A DNA stretch of 64,000 bases from Paenibacillus agilis (GCF_007786455.1 NZ_VNJK01000003.1:1-64000), one strand, 5' to 3'. Counted from the first letter of the stretch, positions 36,413 to 48,279 are shown. A program made the numbers and translations. Notes: a model not told the origin generated them from the sequence alone.

Positions 36413-36449
36413 GCCGTATCACCCTCGAGGTGGTACGGCATTTTTTTGT
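36413..36449 (+). terminator. Strong terminator upstream of the c-di-AMP riboswitch
   Basis: 11-bp stem GCCGTATCACC / GGTGGTACGGC (one wobble), 5-nt loop, T7. Confidence 0.92.
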
Positions 36450-36624
36450 TTATAGAATAGTTTGCCTTAATGAAAATTAGTTTAAATATATTAGAAATTA
36501 TTAGAAAAAAAGAGTGGTTTCGTGAAAAATGGATCGAACTATTTGTAATCTTTTTCAAACTATTACAATAACTTTTAAATGATCTCTGGTTACAATTATG
36601 TTACTATTTTTGTTGTAAGAAAAA

Positions 36625-36732
36625 AACAAGCCGAAGCCCATAGGGCGCGGGGGAACCACCAATGGGGTGAACCGCATAAGCGATAGGGGAGTCTCTTTCC
36701 CCGAACCCGTCAGCTAACCTCGTAGGCTACAA
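36625..36732 (+). promoter_or_regulatory. c-di-AMP riboswitch (ydaO/yuaA leader)
   Basis: The conserved core of this class is present: GCCGAAGCC, GGGGGAACCACC, ATGGGGTGAACCGC, and the 3' block GAACCCGTCAGCTAACCTCG followed by TAGGC. It ends two to three bases before the ribosome site of the CAP-domain gene. I see no terminator between aptamer and start codon. Members of this class usually control cell-wall and osmotic genes and switch them off at high c-di-AMP. Confidence 0.95.
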
Positions 36733-36747
36733 AGGGAGAGAATATTT

Positions 36748-37515
36748 TTGAAGAAACCATTTAAGCACGTCCATAAACTAGTGGTAGTAGGAGCTTTGGC
36801 ACTTACTCCAGTATTGTCTGTAGGTACAGCAGCAGCTGCACCAGAGTGCCCAGCACCAGCAGTTAATACAAACGTAAAAGGTCAAACTATCGTTGTTAAC
36901 GGTAACTCTATGACCGACTTGAACGAGTTGCTTTCCAAGTGGTTCCCGAACTGGAACATTGTTGTGAACAAGCCTGAAGCTAACAAGCCGAAGCCACAAC
37001 CGCAACCAGAGAAACCGAAACCACAGCCAGAAAAGCCGAAGCCACAACCAGAAAAACCAAGCAAGCCAGAAACAAAACCGCAACAACCATCTAAGCCAAC
37101 AACACCAACGAAGCCGGAAAACAACAACGGTAACCAAGGTACAGAAGCAAGCTCCAACGTACAGCAAGTTGTTGAATTGGTGAACAAAGAACGTGCAAAA
37201 GCAGGTTTGCCTGCATTGAAATATGATGAGAAGTTGTCTCAAGTTGCTCATTTGAAAGCAAAAGACATGATCGATAACAACTACTTCGATCACAATTCTC
37301 CAACTTACGGTTCTCCGTTCGATATGATGCGTTCCCAAGGTGTTTCTTACAACACAGCTGGTGAGAACATCGCTAAAGGTCAACGCTCTGCGGAAGAAGT
37401 TATGAAAGACTGGATGAACAGCCCAGGTCACCGTCAAAACATCATGAAAGACGGTTACACAAAGATCGGTGTAGGCTACTACAACGGTGCATGGGTACAA
37501 ATGTTTATCGGCTAA
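36748..37515 (+). CDS. Secreted CAP/SCP-domain protein
   Basis: 255 residues from a TTG start preceded by AAAGGGAGAG. Signal peptide with core VVVGALALTPVLSVG, cut near TAAAAP. A ~45-residue segment follows, then a Pro/Lys/Gln-rich spacer (about 70-130) with PKPQPEK repeated three times, typical of wall-spanning linkers. The C-terminal CAP domain (about 138-254) has HLKAKDMIDNNYFDHNSPTY, GENIAKG and NSPGHRQNIM, as in YkwD. Family members are secreted or wall-associated; the activity is unknown. Control by the c-di-AMP riboswitch just upstream ties it to cell-wall or osmotic homeostasis. Confidence 0.93.
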   Translation: MKKPFKHVHKLVVVGALALTPVLSVGTAAAAPECPAPAVNTNVKGQTIVVNGNSMTDLNELLSKWFPNWNIVVNKPEANKPKPQPQPEKPKPQPEKPKPQPEKPSKPETKPQQPSKPTTPTKPENNNGNQGTEASSNVQQVVELVNKERAKAGLPALKYDEKLSQVAHLKAKDMIDNNYFDHNSPTYGSPFDMMRSQGVSYNTAGENIAKGQRSAEEVMKDWMNSPGHRQNIMKDGYTKIGVGYYNGAWVQMFIG

Positions 37516-37552
37516 ATTAAGCTATATTAATCTTATGTATTTCATATAAGTG

Positions 37553-37596
37553 AAAGAGCGGCTTGTTACCAAATAGGGTGATAAGCCGCTCTTTTT
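37553..37596 (+). terminator. Terminator of the CAP-domain gene
   Basis: Long stem AAAGAGCGGCTT / AAGCCGCTCTTT with an inner GTTACC / GGGTGAT extension, then T5. Confidence 0.92.
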
Positions 37597-37622
37597 GTTT
37601 TCATAATAAAGTGTATGCTACG

Positions 37623-37653
37623 AAAAATCCCCTTTCTATTCGAAAGGGGATTC
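37623..37653 (-). terminator. Terminator of clpP
   Basis: On the minus strand: AATCCCCTTTC, GAAT-type loop, GAAAGGGGATT, then T5. It is 9 bases after the clpP stop. Confidence 0.9.
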
Positions 37654-37661
37654 ACTCATTC

Positions 37662-38261
37662 TTATTTCGTTGGAGCAGCTGGCGGCTTTTCGAGAACTTT
37701 ATCAACAAGGCCATATTCCAATGCCTCTGCTGCGCTCATGAAGTAGTCGCGATCTGTGTCGCGCTCAACACGCTCTAGCGGCTGGCCTGTACGCTCAGCC
37801 AAGATATGATTCAGCTTATCGCGCATCTTCAAGATGCGACGAGCGCGAATCTCAATATCGCTTGCTTGGCCTTCTGCGCCACCCAAAGGTTGATGAATCA
37901 TCACTTCGCTGTTAGGAAGCGCGAAGCGTTTGCCTTTCTCACCAGCGGCAAGCAGGAACGCTCCCATCGAAGCAGCCATACCAACACAAATCGTTGAAAC
38001 ATTCGGCTTGATGTGCTGGATCGTATCAAATATCGCCATACCGGCTGTAATCGAGCCACCAGGGCTGTTAATGTATAAGTGAATGTCTTTCTCTGGGTCA
38101 TCTGCTTCCAAGAACAGCAGCTGAGCGATAATCGCGTTCGCTACGACGTCGTTAACACCTGATCCCAAGAAAATAATACGGTCTTTCAACAAGCGGGAAT
38201 AAATATCGTAGGCGCGTTCCCCTCGATTCGTTTGTTCCACAACCATAGGAATATAACTCAC
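37662..38261 (-). CDS. clpP: ATP-dependent Clp protease proteolytic subunit
   Basis: 199 residues from a GTG at 38261, preceded on the minus strand by GAGGAGGGG; this matches the known N-terminus ([20 protein letters not shown]). Longer in-frame starts up to 38312 lack a ribosome site. The catalytic Ser98 is in GMAASMGAF and His123 in MIHQPLGG; the Asp lies in the [11 protein letters not shown] region. It forms the tetradecameric protease barrel used with ClpC/ClpX/ClpE. A CtsR box and promoter lie 130-170 bp upstream. Confidence 0.97.
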   Translation of the reverse strand: MSYIPMVVEQTNRGERAYDIYSRLLKDRIIFLGSGVNDVVANAIIAQLLFLEADDPEKDIHLYINSPGGSITAGMAIFDTIQHIKPNVSTICVGMAASMGAFLLAAGEKGKRFALPNSEVMIHQPLGGAEGQASDIEIRARRILKMRDKLNHILAERTGQPLERVERDTDRDYFMSAAEALEYGLVDKVLEKPPAAPTK

Positions 38262-38286
38262 GTCTAACCCCTCCTCACAATGCATG

Positions 38287-38302
38287 TGCCACTGTAGTGG
38301 CA
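38287..38302. repeat. Short inverted repeat in the clpP 5' leader
   Basis: TGCCACTGTAGTGGCA: 7-base arms around GT, 26 bp before the clpP start. It could be an mRNA hairpin; the role is unknown. Confidence 0.4.
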
Positions 38303-38393
38303 TTATGCTCATTGAATCATTATTAACGGATTGAAGCGTTCATATAAGCGGATATGCAACAACAAATATGTACCCTTAAACGCCTCTTCATTA

Positions 38394-38433
38394 ACTATAC
38401 TCAAATTCAAATTAAAAGTCAAAGATGGTCAAA
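38394..38433 (-). promoter_or_regulatory. clpP promoter overlapped by a CtsR operator
   Basis: Minus-strand promoter TTGACT (38422-38417) and TATAGT (38399-38394), 17-bp spacer. The plus strand reads AGTCAAA GAT GGTCAAA at 38417-38433, a perfect match to the CtsR heptad repeat (RGTCAAA NAN RGTCAAA), and it covers the -35 box. CtsR would block transcription until heat or protein stress. Confidence 0.92.
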
Positions 38434-38444
38434 CTTTTTGTATG

Positions 38445-38496
38445 AAAAAAACATCCTGATTCCACAGCTGTTGTACAGCGTAAACCAAGATGTTTA
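38445..38496 (-). terminator. Terminator after tRNA-Arg
   Basis: On the minus strand, AAACATCTTGGTTT...GCTG pairs with CAGC...AATCAGGATGTTT (some wobbles), followed by T7. Confidence 0.85.
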
Positions 38497-38568
38497 TTCC
38501 TTCTCATATAAAATAGCTCTAATTATGCGTATGCGTACTTCATATCAGGGCTTCAAGTGTTCAAGAAA

Positions 38569-38643
38569 TGGCGCGCCCGCAAGGAATCGAACCTTGATCT
38601 CAGGCTCCGGAGGCCTACGTCATATCCATTGGACCACGGGCGC
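38569..38643 (-). tRNA. tRNA-Arg(CCG)
   Basis: 75-nt cloverleaf on the minus strand. Acceptor GCGCCCG / CGGGCGC, anticodon loop CTCCGGA giving CCG, T-loop TTCGATT, and encoded CCA. Confidence 0.95.
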
Positions 38644-38754
38644 TCGCCCTAAAAAATGATGCAAGGAATATTATAAAACAAGATACTTAATTGCGCAACT
38701 GCTTTCATATGAATACGGACTGAACGAGGCACCTAGTATATTGTTAGATGTACA

Positions 38755-39072
38755 TTACGAGGTAGTCATCTTCATTCCGATAATACCTATAACGATACAT
38801 AAAAGGAACATAAGTTGTGTACGGTTGTATTTTTCTTTGAACCAGAAAATACTGACCAGCGTAATCCCTACAGAACCAATTCCTGCCCATACTGCATAAG
38901 CGACACCAGCGGGGATGACGAGCATCGCCTGAGTAAGGCAATAGAAGGAAAGGGCGATACCGATCGTCATCACGATAAGCGGTGTTTTCTTTTTGAAGCC
39001 ATCAATGTATTTCATTGCGATGACGGACACGATTTCCTCTAAACCTGCAATTACGAGTAATAACCAAGCCAT
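38755..39072 (-). CDS. Small multidrug resistance (SMR) transporter subunit, YkkD/Gdx-like
   Basis: 105 residues, four membrane segments, with the family's essential glutamate at position 13 (AGLEEIVSVIAMKY). YAVWAGIGSVG is the loop/TM3 signature. Its start overlaps the stop of the companion gene by one base (TAATG), so the two are made together and probably form a heterodimer like B. subtilis YkkC/YkkD. Substrates may be guanidinium or quaternary ammonium compounds. It is the third gene of the TetR-controlled operon. Confidence 0.9.
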   Translation of the reverse strand: MAWLLLVIAGLEEIVSVIAMKYIDGFKKKTPLIVMTIGIALSFYCLTQAMLVIPAGVAYAVWAGIGSVGITLVSIFWFKEKYNRTQLMFLLCIVIGIIGMKMTTS

Positions 39073-39395
39073 TAGCTAGCCTCTCCCTTCTCAGTTGTCG
39101 AGAGCTTCATGCCCACAATTCCTGTAAGGAGAATGATTAAAAATAAGATTTGCGCAAAGCTGTAAGGTTCCCCTAAATATACGCCAATCGCATATGTCCC
39201 AACAGTACCGATACCTACGAATACCGTATAGGCAATAGCAACCGGAATACGCTTATACGCTTGAATCAGCAAAATGAAGCTGATGGCAATGAGAGCAAAT
39301 ACGCCGATCCATTCCATTGTTGATGATGCATATTTAAGTCCAGAGGCCCAAATGATCTCTAAGGCCCCTGCAATGATAACGAGTATCCAAGCCAT
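39072..39395 (-). CDS. Small multidrug resistance (SMR) transporter subunit, YkkC/Gdx-like
   Basis: 107 residues, four membrane segments, Glu13 in AGALEIIWASGLKY. The LEIIWASGLKY block resembles guanidinium exporters (Gdx/SugE) more than EmrE. YTVFVGIGTVG is the TM3 signature. It lies between the TetR gene and its partner SMR gene. No guanidine riboswitch precedes it; control appears to be by the TetR protein. Confidence 0.9.
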   Translation of the reverse strand: MAWILVIIAGALEIIWASGLKYASSTMEWIGVFALIAISFILLIQAYKRIPVAIAYTVFVGIGTVGTYAIGVYLGEPYSFAQILFLIILLTGIVGMKLSTTEKGEAS

Positions 39396-39475
39396 TTATA
39401 TGCACTTCCCTTTCTTCTAGTTGTTGGTAGTCTAGCTGGTTCGTTTGGGTAAAGCGCATATTGTGTCTGTTCAAA

Positions 39476-40072
39476 TTAAGGCTGCTGTATACCAAGTGCG
39501 CGGCTCATAACAAGAAGAAGCTGAGCTTTCAGCGGTTCCATTTGAGCAACGCCTTGCTGCTTGTCTACAAAGTGCGCCGTCTCCGCAGTTTGCTCCATCA
39601 TGTTAATTAGCATGCGTACGATTGTGAGTTCATGAGAACCTTCCGCAGCTTCGCCACGGTGTGCTGCTTCTTTAATTTGCTCGCTAAACCAAGCATAATA
39701 CGGGTCGTAAATTTGCTCCCAGCGAGGAAATGAATGATGATAAGCAAGGCCAGAGTAGCAGAATAAAATGACTTCCTGAAATTCGTCAGCCATTTCAAAA
39801 CTTACATCAATCATAACCTTGATCTTGTCCGTTAGCATTTGGGCTTGTTCTGTACGTGATATGATTTGCGCTAGTGCTTGTTGCAAAATATAGTCCGCAA
39901 TTGCAGGTACCAGATCATTTTTAGTAGAGAAGTAAATATAGAACGTTCCTTGTGCGACTCCTGCACGTTTTACGATGTCGCCGACAGAGGTTTGTTGAAA
40001 TCCTTTCTCTCGTACGAGATCGATTGCTGCATGAAGCAGTGCGCTGTGCTTTTCTTCCTTTTTTCGATTCAT
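39476..40072 (-). CDS. TetR-family regulator of the SMR pair
   Basis: 198 residues. The N-terminal helix-turn-helix (about 10-55) reads LLHAAIDLVREKGFQQTSVGDIVKRAGVAQGTFYIYFSTK in outline, typical of TetR; the C-terminus is the ligand-binding part. GGAGGTG precedes the ATG. It heads a minus-strand operon with the two SMR genes, and a perfect inverted repeat lies just upstream, pointing to autorepression released by a cationic drug or guanidinium. Confidence 0.9.
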   Translation of the reverse strand: MNRKKEEKHSALLHAAIDLVREKGFQQTSVGDIVKRAGVAQGTFYIYFSTKNDLVPAIADYILQQALAQIISRTEQAQMLTDKIKVMIDVSFEMADEFQEVILFCYSGLAYHHSFPRWEQIYDPYYAWFSEQIKEAAHRGEAAEGSHELTIVRMLINMMEQTAETAHFVDKQQGVAQMEPLKAQLLLVMSRALGIQQP

Positions 40073-40093
40073 TAATGGAACACCTCCAAGTAA

Positions 40094-40151
40094 AATGACT
40101 GACGGTCATTCACAATTGTTAAGTATAGACTATGCCTTTGGATGAAAGCAA
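40094..40151 (-). promoter_or_regulatory. Promoter and operator of the tetR-SMR operon
   Basis: Minus-strand promoter TTGCTT (40151-40146) and TATACT (40127-40122) with an 18-bp spacer. The perfect inverted repeat AATGAC TGACG GTCATT (40094-40110) sits just downstream of the predicted start, where a repressor would block transcription. Confidence 0.75.
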
Positions 40152-40366
40152 GTAATACGGGGCAATGGTGGAATGAAGATATATGAGTCGCGAAATGTAA
40201 CCTTGCGATGCATATGTGAGAAAGCTGAGTATTTTATTCTGAAAATCTGCCTGTAATTGGATTGGTGCAAAATTATGAGTTTCGTTTACTAACTTAGATA
40301 CATGGATTGCGCCATTTGATTTGGCATGTATTTTTTTAAGGAAAAAAGATTGACGCCGATGAACTA

Positions 40367-40406
40367 GGACAAGCCCGAAGAGCGCTATATGTATAAGATC
40401 TTGTCC
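40367..40406. repeat. Inverted repeat upstream of the cggR promoter
   Basis: GGACAAG (40367-40373) and CTTGTCC (40400-40406), 26 bp apart, ending 27 bp before the -35 box of cggR. The rest of 40152-40432 shows nothing else. The role is unknown. Confidence 0.35.
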
Positions 40407-40432
40407 AATTGCCCATTATAGATGCGGGATAC

Positions 40433-40461
40433 TTGCAAGTTACCGTAATCTTCGGTAAAAT
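40433..40461 (+). promoter_or_regulatory. Promoter of the cggR-gapA operon
   Basis: TTGCAA and TAAAAT, 17-bp spacer. The predicted start lies at about 40468, inside the CggR operator. Confidence 0.85.
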
Positions 40462-40466
40462 GATGG

Positions 40467-40503
40467 TGGGACGAAAAATGCTCACGCGGGACGAATTGAG
40501 TCC
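40467..40503 (+). promoter_or_regulatory. CggR operator
   Basis: Tandem half-sites TGGGAC N6 TGCT N4 CGGGAC N6 AGTC. The spacing equals the B. subtilis CggR operator (CGGGAC N6 TGTC N4 CGGGAC N6 TGTC), and the position just downstream of the -10 box fits a roadblock. Confidence 0.88.
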
Positions 40504-40558
40504 CGGACGAAGTGGGGCAGTCCTTTCAACCATCTAACATAGTTCCGAGGAGTACGGA

Positions 40559-41623
40559 GTGAAAGAAATGCGTGAATGGCTAGAAATAAACAAACAACTT
40601 CTGCCTGATCTGATGGAACTATTGAAAAAGCGCTACGCGATCCTGCATGAGATTATGATGTCTGATGTCATTGGTCGCCGAACGTTAGCTTCATCTTTGC
40701 AAATGACTGAGCGCGTGTTACGAGCAGAAACTGATCTTCTAAAGGCACAAGGCCTTATCGAGACAGAGACAGCAGGCATGCGGATTAGCGAGCAAGGACG
40801 TAAGCTCCTTAGACAGATGGAACCATTAATGCGAGAAATTCTTGGCATGAGGCATTTAGAAGAAGCAATTCAGCAGAAGTTCGGCCTTAAGCAAGTTATC
40901 GTCATTCCCGGAGACTCCGAACAATCACCTGTGGTGAAGCAGGAATTAGGGCGAGCTGCCTGTGATGTGTTGAATCGTGAGATGAGACATGACGATGTCA
41001 TTGCGGTTACTGGCGGATCAACGCTTGCTGCAGTGGCAGAGCAAATGACAGGTTCGACATCTCACAAGGGCAATTGGTTTGTACCAGCCCGAGGTGGCTT
41101 AGGCGAAAGCTTGGAGTACCAAGCGAATACGATTGCTTCCAAGATGGCGAAGCAGTTCGGAGCGCAATATCGATTGCTGCATGTACCGGACTTGCTAAGT
41201 GAGGAAGCGTATCAGTCGCTTAGATATGAACCAAATATTCGAGATATTTTAGGACTCATTCGACAAGCACGAATTATTCTTCATGGCATTGGCGATGCCT
41301 TGGTCATGGCAAGAAGAAGACATATGGATGCTGCCGTTATTGAGCAGATTCAGCAGGGTGGAGCATTAGCAGAAGCGTTCGGTTATTATTTCGATCGTGA
41401 AGGTAAAGTGGTGCACAAGATGCTGACATTGGGCTTGCGGCTTGAGGATATCTCAAGAACTGAGGTCGTCATTGCAGTAGCAGGCGGCAAGAGTAAGGCT
41501 GATGCCATTATGGCTGTGCTGGAGTTTGGTCACGAAGATATTTTGATCATCGATGAAGCAGCAGCGGCTGCCATCGTGCAAGCATGTGGTCTCGACGAGC
41601 CTAAGAGCCGTCTTGAACAATAG
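40559..41623 (+). CDS. cggR: Central glycolytic genes regulator CggR (SorC family)
   Basis: 354 residues from a GTG after GAGGAG. The N-terminal helix-turn-helix (about 30-75) contains GRRTLASSLQMTERVLRAE, and the C-terminal effector domain of the SorC/DeoR type has VTGGSTLAAVAEQM and GLGESLEYQANTIASKMA. In B. subtilis CggR represses its own operon and is released by fructose-1,6-bisphosphate. It is the first gene of the glycolytic cluster, 42 bp before gapA. Confidence 0.96.
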   Translation: MKEMREWLEINKQLLPDLMELLKKRYAILHEIMMSDVIGRRTLASSLQMTERVLRAETDLLKAQGLIETETAGMRISEQGRKLLRQMEPLMREILGMRHLEEAIQQKFGLKQVIVIPGDSEQSPVVKQELGRAACDVLNREMRHDDVIAVTGGSTLAAVAEQMTGSTSHKGNWFVPARGGLGESLEYQANTIASKMAKQFGAQYRLLHVPDLLSEEAYQSLRYEPNIRDILGLIRQARIILHGIGDALVMARRRHMDAAVIEQIQQGGALAEAFGYYFDREGKVVHKMLTLGLRLEDISRTEVVIAVAGGKSKADAIMAVLEFGHEDILIIDEAAAAAIVQACGLDEPKSRLEQ

Positions 41624-42670
<1,047 letters not shown>

Positions 42671-42689
42671 TTCCATAAGCCAGACAATC

Positions 42690-42720
42690 AAAGAGGAGTA
42701 ACCGTTTAGGTCTCCTCTTT
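42690..42720 (+). terminator. Hairpin after gapA (partial terminator or mRNA stabiliser)
   Basis: Perfect stem AAAGAGGAG / CTCCTCTTT with a 13-nt loop, but the following bases are GGTTAATTGG rather than a T-run. It may cap the cggR-gapA transcript by protecting its 3' end or allow partial termination. Confidence 0.6.
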
Positions 42721-43139
42721 GGTTAATTGGAGAGAGTTTTAAGAGCCTATTTGATACAACCAACCATAACCGAACCGTAATATACCAAATGACCAAGGAT
42801 GGGCTGATGGGGCTATCCACTCATAACCTTATATATAGAATGATTATGAATATCGGTCGTGAAAAGAAATAATCAGATATAGATATACAGATAGATATAG
42901 ATATAAAAGTGTAGAGAAACCATAGAACAGAACGACAAGTAAGAAACCATACTGTGTACCACAACAGATAGACAGAATAGAGAAGTATCCTATATAGAGA
43001 TAAAATAGAACCGTACAAATAGAATTGTGATAGAACCGTGCAATAAAAGCTAGATATAGATACGTCCAATAAAGGACGAACACATAGAACCGTACAAAGT
43101 GCAGCAGCTAAATTGCCCTTGAATTAGGAGGATAAAGAG
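42721..43139. other. Unusual repeat-bearing gapA-pgk intergenic region
   Basis: About 420 bp without a gene. A GATATAGATATA-type short tandem tract lies near 42874-42905. The 14-mer ATAGAACCGTACAA occurs at 43005-43018 and 43084-43097, and once with a single change at 43030-43043; a looser copy starts at about 42922. GTCC/GGAC (43065-43076) could form a small hairpin. No clear promoter is seen. Confidence 0.6.
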
Positions 43140-44321
43140 ATGAATAAATTGAGCGTAAAAGATATCGAAGTGAACGGCAAACGCGTATTCGTGCGTGTAG
43201 ACTTCAACGTACCTTTGGATAACGGCGTAATTACAGATGATACTCGCGTCCAAGAAACGCTTCCAACAATCAAGTTCTTGATCGAAAATGGCGCTAAAGT
43301 TATTCTTGCAAGCCACATGGGTCGTCCTAAAGGTGAAGTTGTTGAATCCATGCGTTTGACTCCAGCAGCAACTCGTTTAAGCGAATTGCTTGGTAAGCCT
43401 GTTAAGAAGCTTGATGAGTCTATCGGCGCTAACGTTCAAGCTGAAATTGCTAAAATGGAAAACGGTGACGTTGTTGTATTGGAAAACGTTCGTTTCCACG
43501 CTGGCGAAGAGAAAAACGATCCTGCATTGGCACAAGAATTCGCAGCCTTGGCTGACGTATTCGTAAACGATGCATTCGGCGCAGCACACCGTGCACACGC
43601 TTCTACAGAAGGTATCGCGAAGCTTCTTCCTGCAGTAGCTGGTCTTCTTATGGAGAAAGAATTGAGCGTTCTTAGTAAAGCTCTTTCCAACCCAGAGCGT
43701 CCATTTACAGCAATCGTTGGTGGTTCCAAAGTTAAGGACAAAATCGATGTTATCAACAAAATGCTTGAGATTGCTGACAACGTAATTATCGGTGGCGGCT
43801 TAACTTATACATTCTTCAAAGCACAAGGTCACGAGATCGGTAAATCTTTGTTGGATGAGAGCAAGTTGCAAGAGTCTCTTGGCTTTATCGAAAAAGCAAA
43901 AGAGCTTGGCAAAAACTTGTACCTACCAGTAGACGTTGTAGTTACGGATGATTTCAGTGCAGATGCTAACACACAAATTGTTGATGTAACGGGTATGCCA
44001 GCAGATTGGGAAGGTATCGACATCGGACCTAAAACTCGTGAAATCTATGCTGACGTTATCAAGAACTCCAAGCTTGTTGTATGGAACGGACCAATGGGCG
44101 TATTCGAAATCGAGCCATTCTCCCACGGTACTCGTGCAGTAGCGGATGCTTGTGCAGAGACAAGTGCTTACACAATCATCGGCGGCGGCGATTCCGCAGC
44201 TGCAGTTGAGAAGTTCAACTTGAAAGACAAAATGGACCACATCTCCACAGGCGGCGGAGCTTCCCTTGAGTTTATGGAAGGCAAAGTATTGCCAGGCGTA
44301 GTGGCATTGAACGATAAATAA
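43140..44321 (+). CDS. pgk: Phosphoglycerate kinase
   Basis: 393 residues. N-terminal [14 protein letters not shown], then [10 protein letters not shown], and C-terminal nucleotide-binding [12 protein letters not shown] with [13 protein letters not shown]. It makes ATP from 1,3-bisphosphoglycerate. AGGAGG precedes the ATG. The long gap after gapA sets it apart from cggR-gapA, as in organisms where the downstream genes have their own start or processing site. Confidence 0.98.
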   Translation: MNKLSVKDIEVNGKRVFVRVDFNVPLDNGVITDDTRVQETLPTIKFLIENGAKVILASHMGRPKGEVVESMRLTPAATRLSELLGKPVKKLDESIGANVQAEIAKMENGDVVVLENVRFHAGEEKNDPALAQEFAALADVFVNDAFGAAHRAHASTEGIAKLLPAVAGLLMEKELSVLSKALSNPERPFTAIVGGSKVKDKIDVINKMLEIADNVIIGGGLTYTFFKAQGHEIGKSLLDESKLQESLGFIEKAKELGKNLYLPVDVVVTDDFSADANTQIVDVTGMPADWEGIDIGPKTREIYADVIKNSKLVVWNGPMGVFEIEPFSHGTRAVADACAETSAYTIIGGGDSAAAVEKFNLKDKMDHISTGGGASLEFMEGKVLPGVVALNDK

Positions 44322-44405
44322 GACGGTCTAGGGCGAATATAAGCCTCTAAGACTTACTAGCTAGACGTTACTTTCTGTAGGCGGTATAGCTATCCATGTA
44401 GTTAG

Positions 44406-45191
<786 letters not shown>

Positions 45192-45192
45192 G

Positions 45193-46731
45193 ATGTCCGC
45201 ACCTAGACCTGTAGCTCTTATTATTATGGACGGCTTCGGTCTTCGTGGTACTGCAGAAGGTAATGCAGTAGCTCAAGCGAAGAAGCCAAACTATGACCGC
45301 TACATGAGCCAATACCCGAACACTACGCTAGTCGCTTGCGGTGAAGCAGTAGGTTTGCCGGAAGGGCAAATGGGTAACTCAGAAGTAGGACACTTGAATA
45401 TTGGTGCAGGCCGCATCGTATATCAAGATTTGACTCGTATTACAAAGTCGATTCGCGAAGGTGAATTCTACGATAACCAAACACTTATCGGAGCAGTGAA
45501 GTATGCGAAAGCAAACAACAAGGCGCTTCATATTTACGGCTTGTTGTCTGATGGCGGCGTTCACAGTCATATTGACCACACGTTTGCGATGCTTGATCTG
45601 TGCAAGAAGGAAGGCTTGGAGGAAGTTTACATTCATGCATTCCTTGATGGACGTGACGTAGCGCCTGACAGCGCTATTGGCTACCTTGAGCAGTTGAAAG
45701 CGAAGATTGAAGAAATTGGCGTAGGTAAAATTGCTACGGTACAAGGTCGCTACTATGCGATGGATCGTGACAAGCGCTGGGAGCGTTTGGAGAAGTCCTA
45801 CCGTGCAATGGTATACGCTGATGGACCTAAATACCATGATCCAATCGAAGCGGTGAAGAAGTCTTATGAGCAATCGATCTTCGATGAGTTCGTAATGCCG
45901 ACAGTCATCGTAGATGAGCAGGATCAACCGGTTGGTCTTGTGAAGAGCGAGGATGCGGTTGTATTCCTGAACTTCCGACCTGACCGTGCTATCCAGTTGT
46001 CACAAGTGTTCACGAACAGTGATTTCCAAGGCTTTGACCGTGGAGAGAACCATCCTACAGGATTGTACTTCGTCTGCTTGACGCTCTTCTCAGAGACAGT
46101 CGGTGGATTCGTAGCTTACAAGCCGAAAGAATTGGATAACACGTTCGGTGAAGTACTTGTACAGCATGGCAAGAAGCAGCTCCGCATTGCGGAAACGGAG
46201 AAATACCCGCACGTAACCTTCTTCTTCAGTGGTGGTCGAGACGTCGAATTGCCAGGTGAGAAGCGCGTGTTGATCAATTCTCCAAAAGTTGCGACTTATG
46301 ATTTGCAACCAGAGATGAGCGCTTACGAGGTAGCGGAAGCTGCTGTAAACGAAATCAACTCTGATCAGTTCGATGCAATTATTTTGAACTTCGCTAACCC
46401 TGATATGGTTGGGCACTCCGGAATGCTTGAGCCAACGATCAAGGCAGTTGAAGTAACAGATGAGTGCATGGGCAAAGTTGTTGAAGCAGTACTAGCTAAA
46501 GGCGGCGTAGCAATCATTACAGCTGACCACGGCAATGCAGATATGGTATTCGACGAGAATGGCCGTCCTCATACGGCGCATACGACGAACCCAGTTCCGT
46601 TCATTCTTACATCTAACGATGTTGAATTGCGTGCAGACGGTATCTTGGCTGATATCGCGCCAACGATGCTTGAGCTATTGAGCTTGCCAAAGCCAGTTGA
46701 AATGACAGGCAACACGTTGTTGAAGAAGTAA
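45193..46731 (+). CDS. gpmI: 2,3-bisphosphoglycerate-independent phosphoglycerate mutase
   Basis: 512 residues, alkaline-phosphatase superfamily. The phospho-acceptor Ser63 is in [14 protein letters not shown]; metal ligands lie in [24 protein letters not shown] and [10 protein letters not shown]. It is a manganese enzyme converting 3- to 2-phosphoglycerate. It starts one base after the tpiA stop, so translation is coupled. Confidence 0.98.
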   Translation: MSAPRPVALIIMDGFGLRGTAEGNAVAQAKKPNYDRYMSQYPNTTLVACGEAVGLPEGQMGNSEVGHLNIGAGRIVYQDLTRITKSIREGEFYDNQTLIGAVKYAKANNKALHIYGLLSDGGVHSHIDHTFAMLDLCKKEGLEEVYIHAFLDGRDVAPDSAIGYLEQLKAKIEEIGVGKIATVQGRYYAMDRDKRWERLEKSYRAMVYADGPKYHDPIEAVKKSYEQSIFDEFVMPTVIVDEQDQPVGLVKSEDAVVFLNFRPDRAIQLSQVFTNSDFQGFDRGENHPTGLYFVCLTLFSETVGGFVAYKPKELDNTFGEVLVQHGKKQLRIAETEKYPHVTFFFSGGRDVELPGEKRVLINSPKVATYDLQPEMSAYEVAEAAVNEINSDQFDAIILNFANPDMVGHSGMLEPTIKAVEVTDECMGKVVEAVLAKGGVAIITADHGNADMVFDENGRPHTAHTTNPVPFILTSNDVELRADGILADIAPTMLELLSLPKPVEMTGNTLLKK

Positions 46732-46832
46732 GCTAAGCAAAAGGGCCCTGATCCTATAGGTATATGCTTTGCTTATATAGATTATGTTACAATAGACGAC
46801 AAATACTATTTCATTGTTAAAAGGAGATGTAA

Positions 46833-48125
<1,293 letters not shown>

Positions 48126-48159
48126 GGTGCTGCCACGTTAGCGGCGCATCTATAAATAA

Positions 48160-48216
48160 TAAGGGGCTGTCCCATAAAGCAGATTCATCTGCTTTATGGG
48201 GCCGGCCCCTTATTTG
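48160..48216 (+). terminator. Long-stem terminator of the glycolytic operon
   Basis: Over 20 base pairs: AAGGGGC...CCCATAAAGCAGAT pairs with ATCTGCTTTATGGGG...GCCCCTT around a 2-nt centre, then ATTTG. It may serve the convergent methyltransferase gene too. Confidence 0.85.
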
Positions 48217-48279
48217 CATATACGGGATGTAGCGCCTAATCATTCATGCGCTTCTTATATGCATTCATTTTCCATTCAT

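Noticed and set aside
36778-37500. A 240-codon open frame antisense to the CAP-domain gene
   Set aside because: It mirrors the Pro/Lys/Gln repeats of the sense gene as Trp/Leu/Phe runs; low-complexity shadow.
39396-39475. Guanidine riboswitch before the SMR pair
   Set aside because: The gap is only 80 bp and lacks the class core; the TetR operator explains control.
48160-48216. Possible miniature transposable element after eno
   Set aside because: The long GGGGCTGTCCC-type inverted repeat recalls some insertion-element ends, but there is no target duplication visible and it is placed as the operon terminator.
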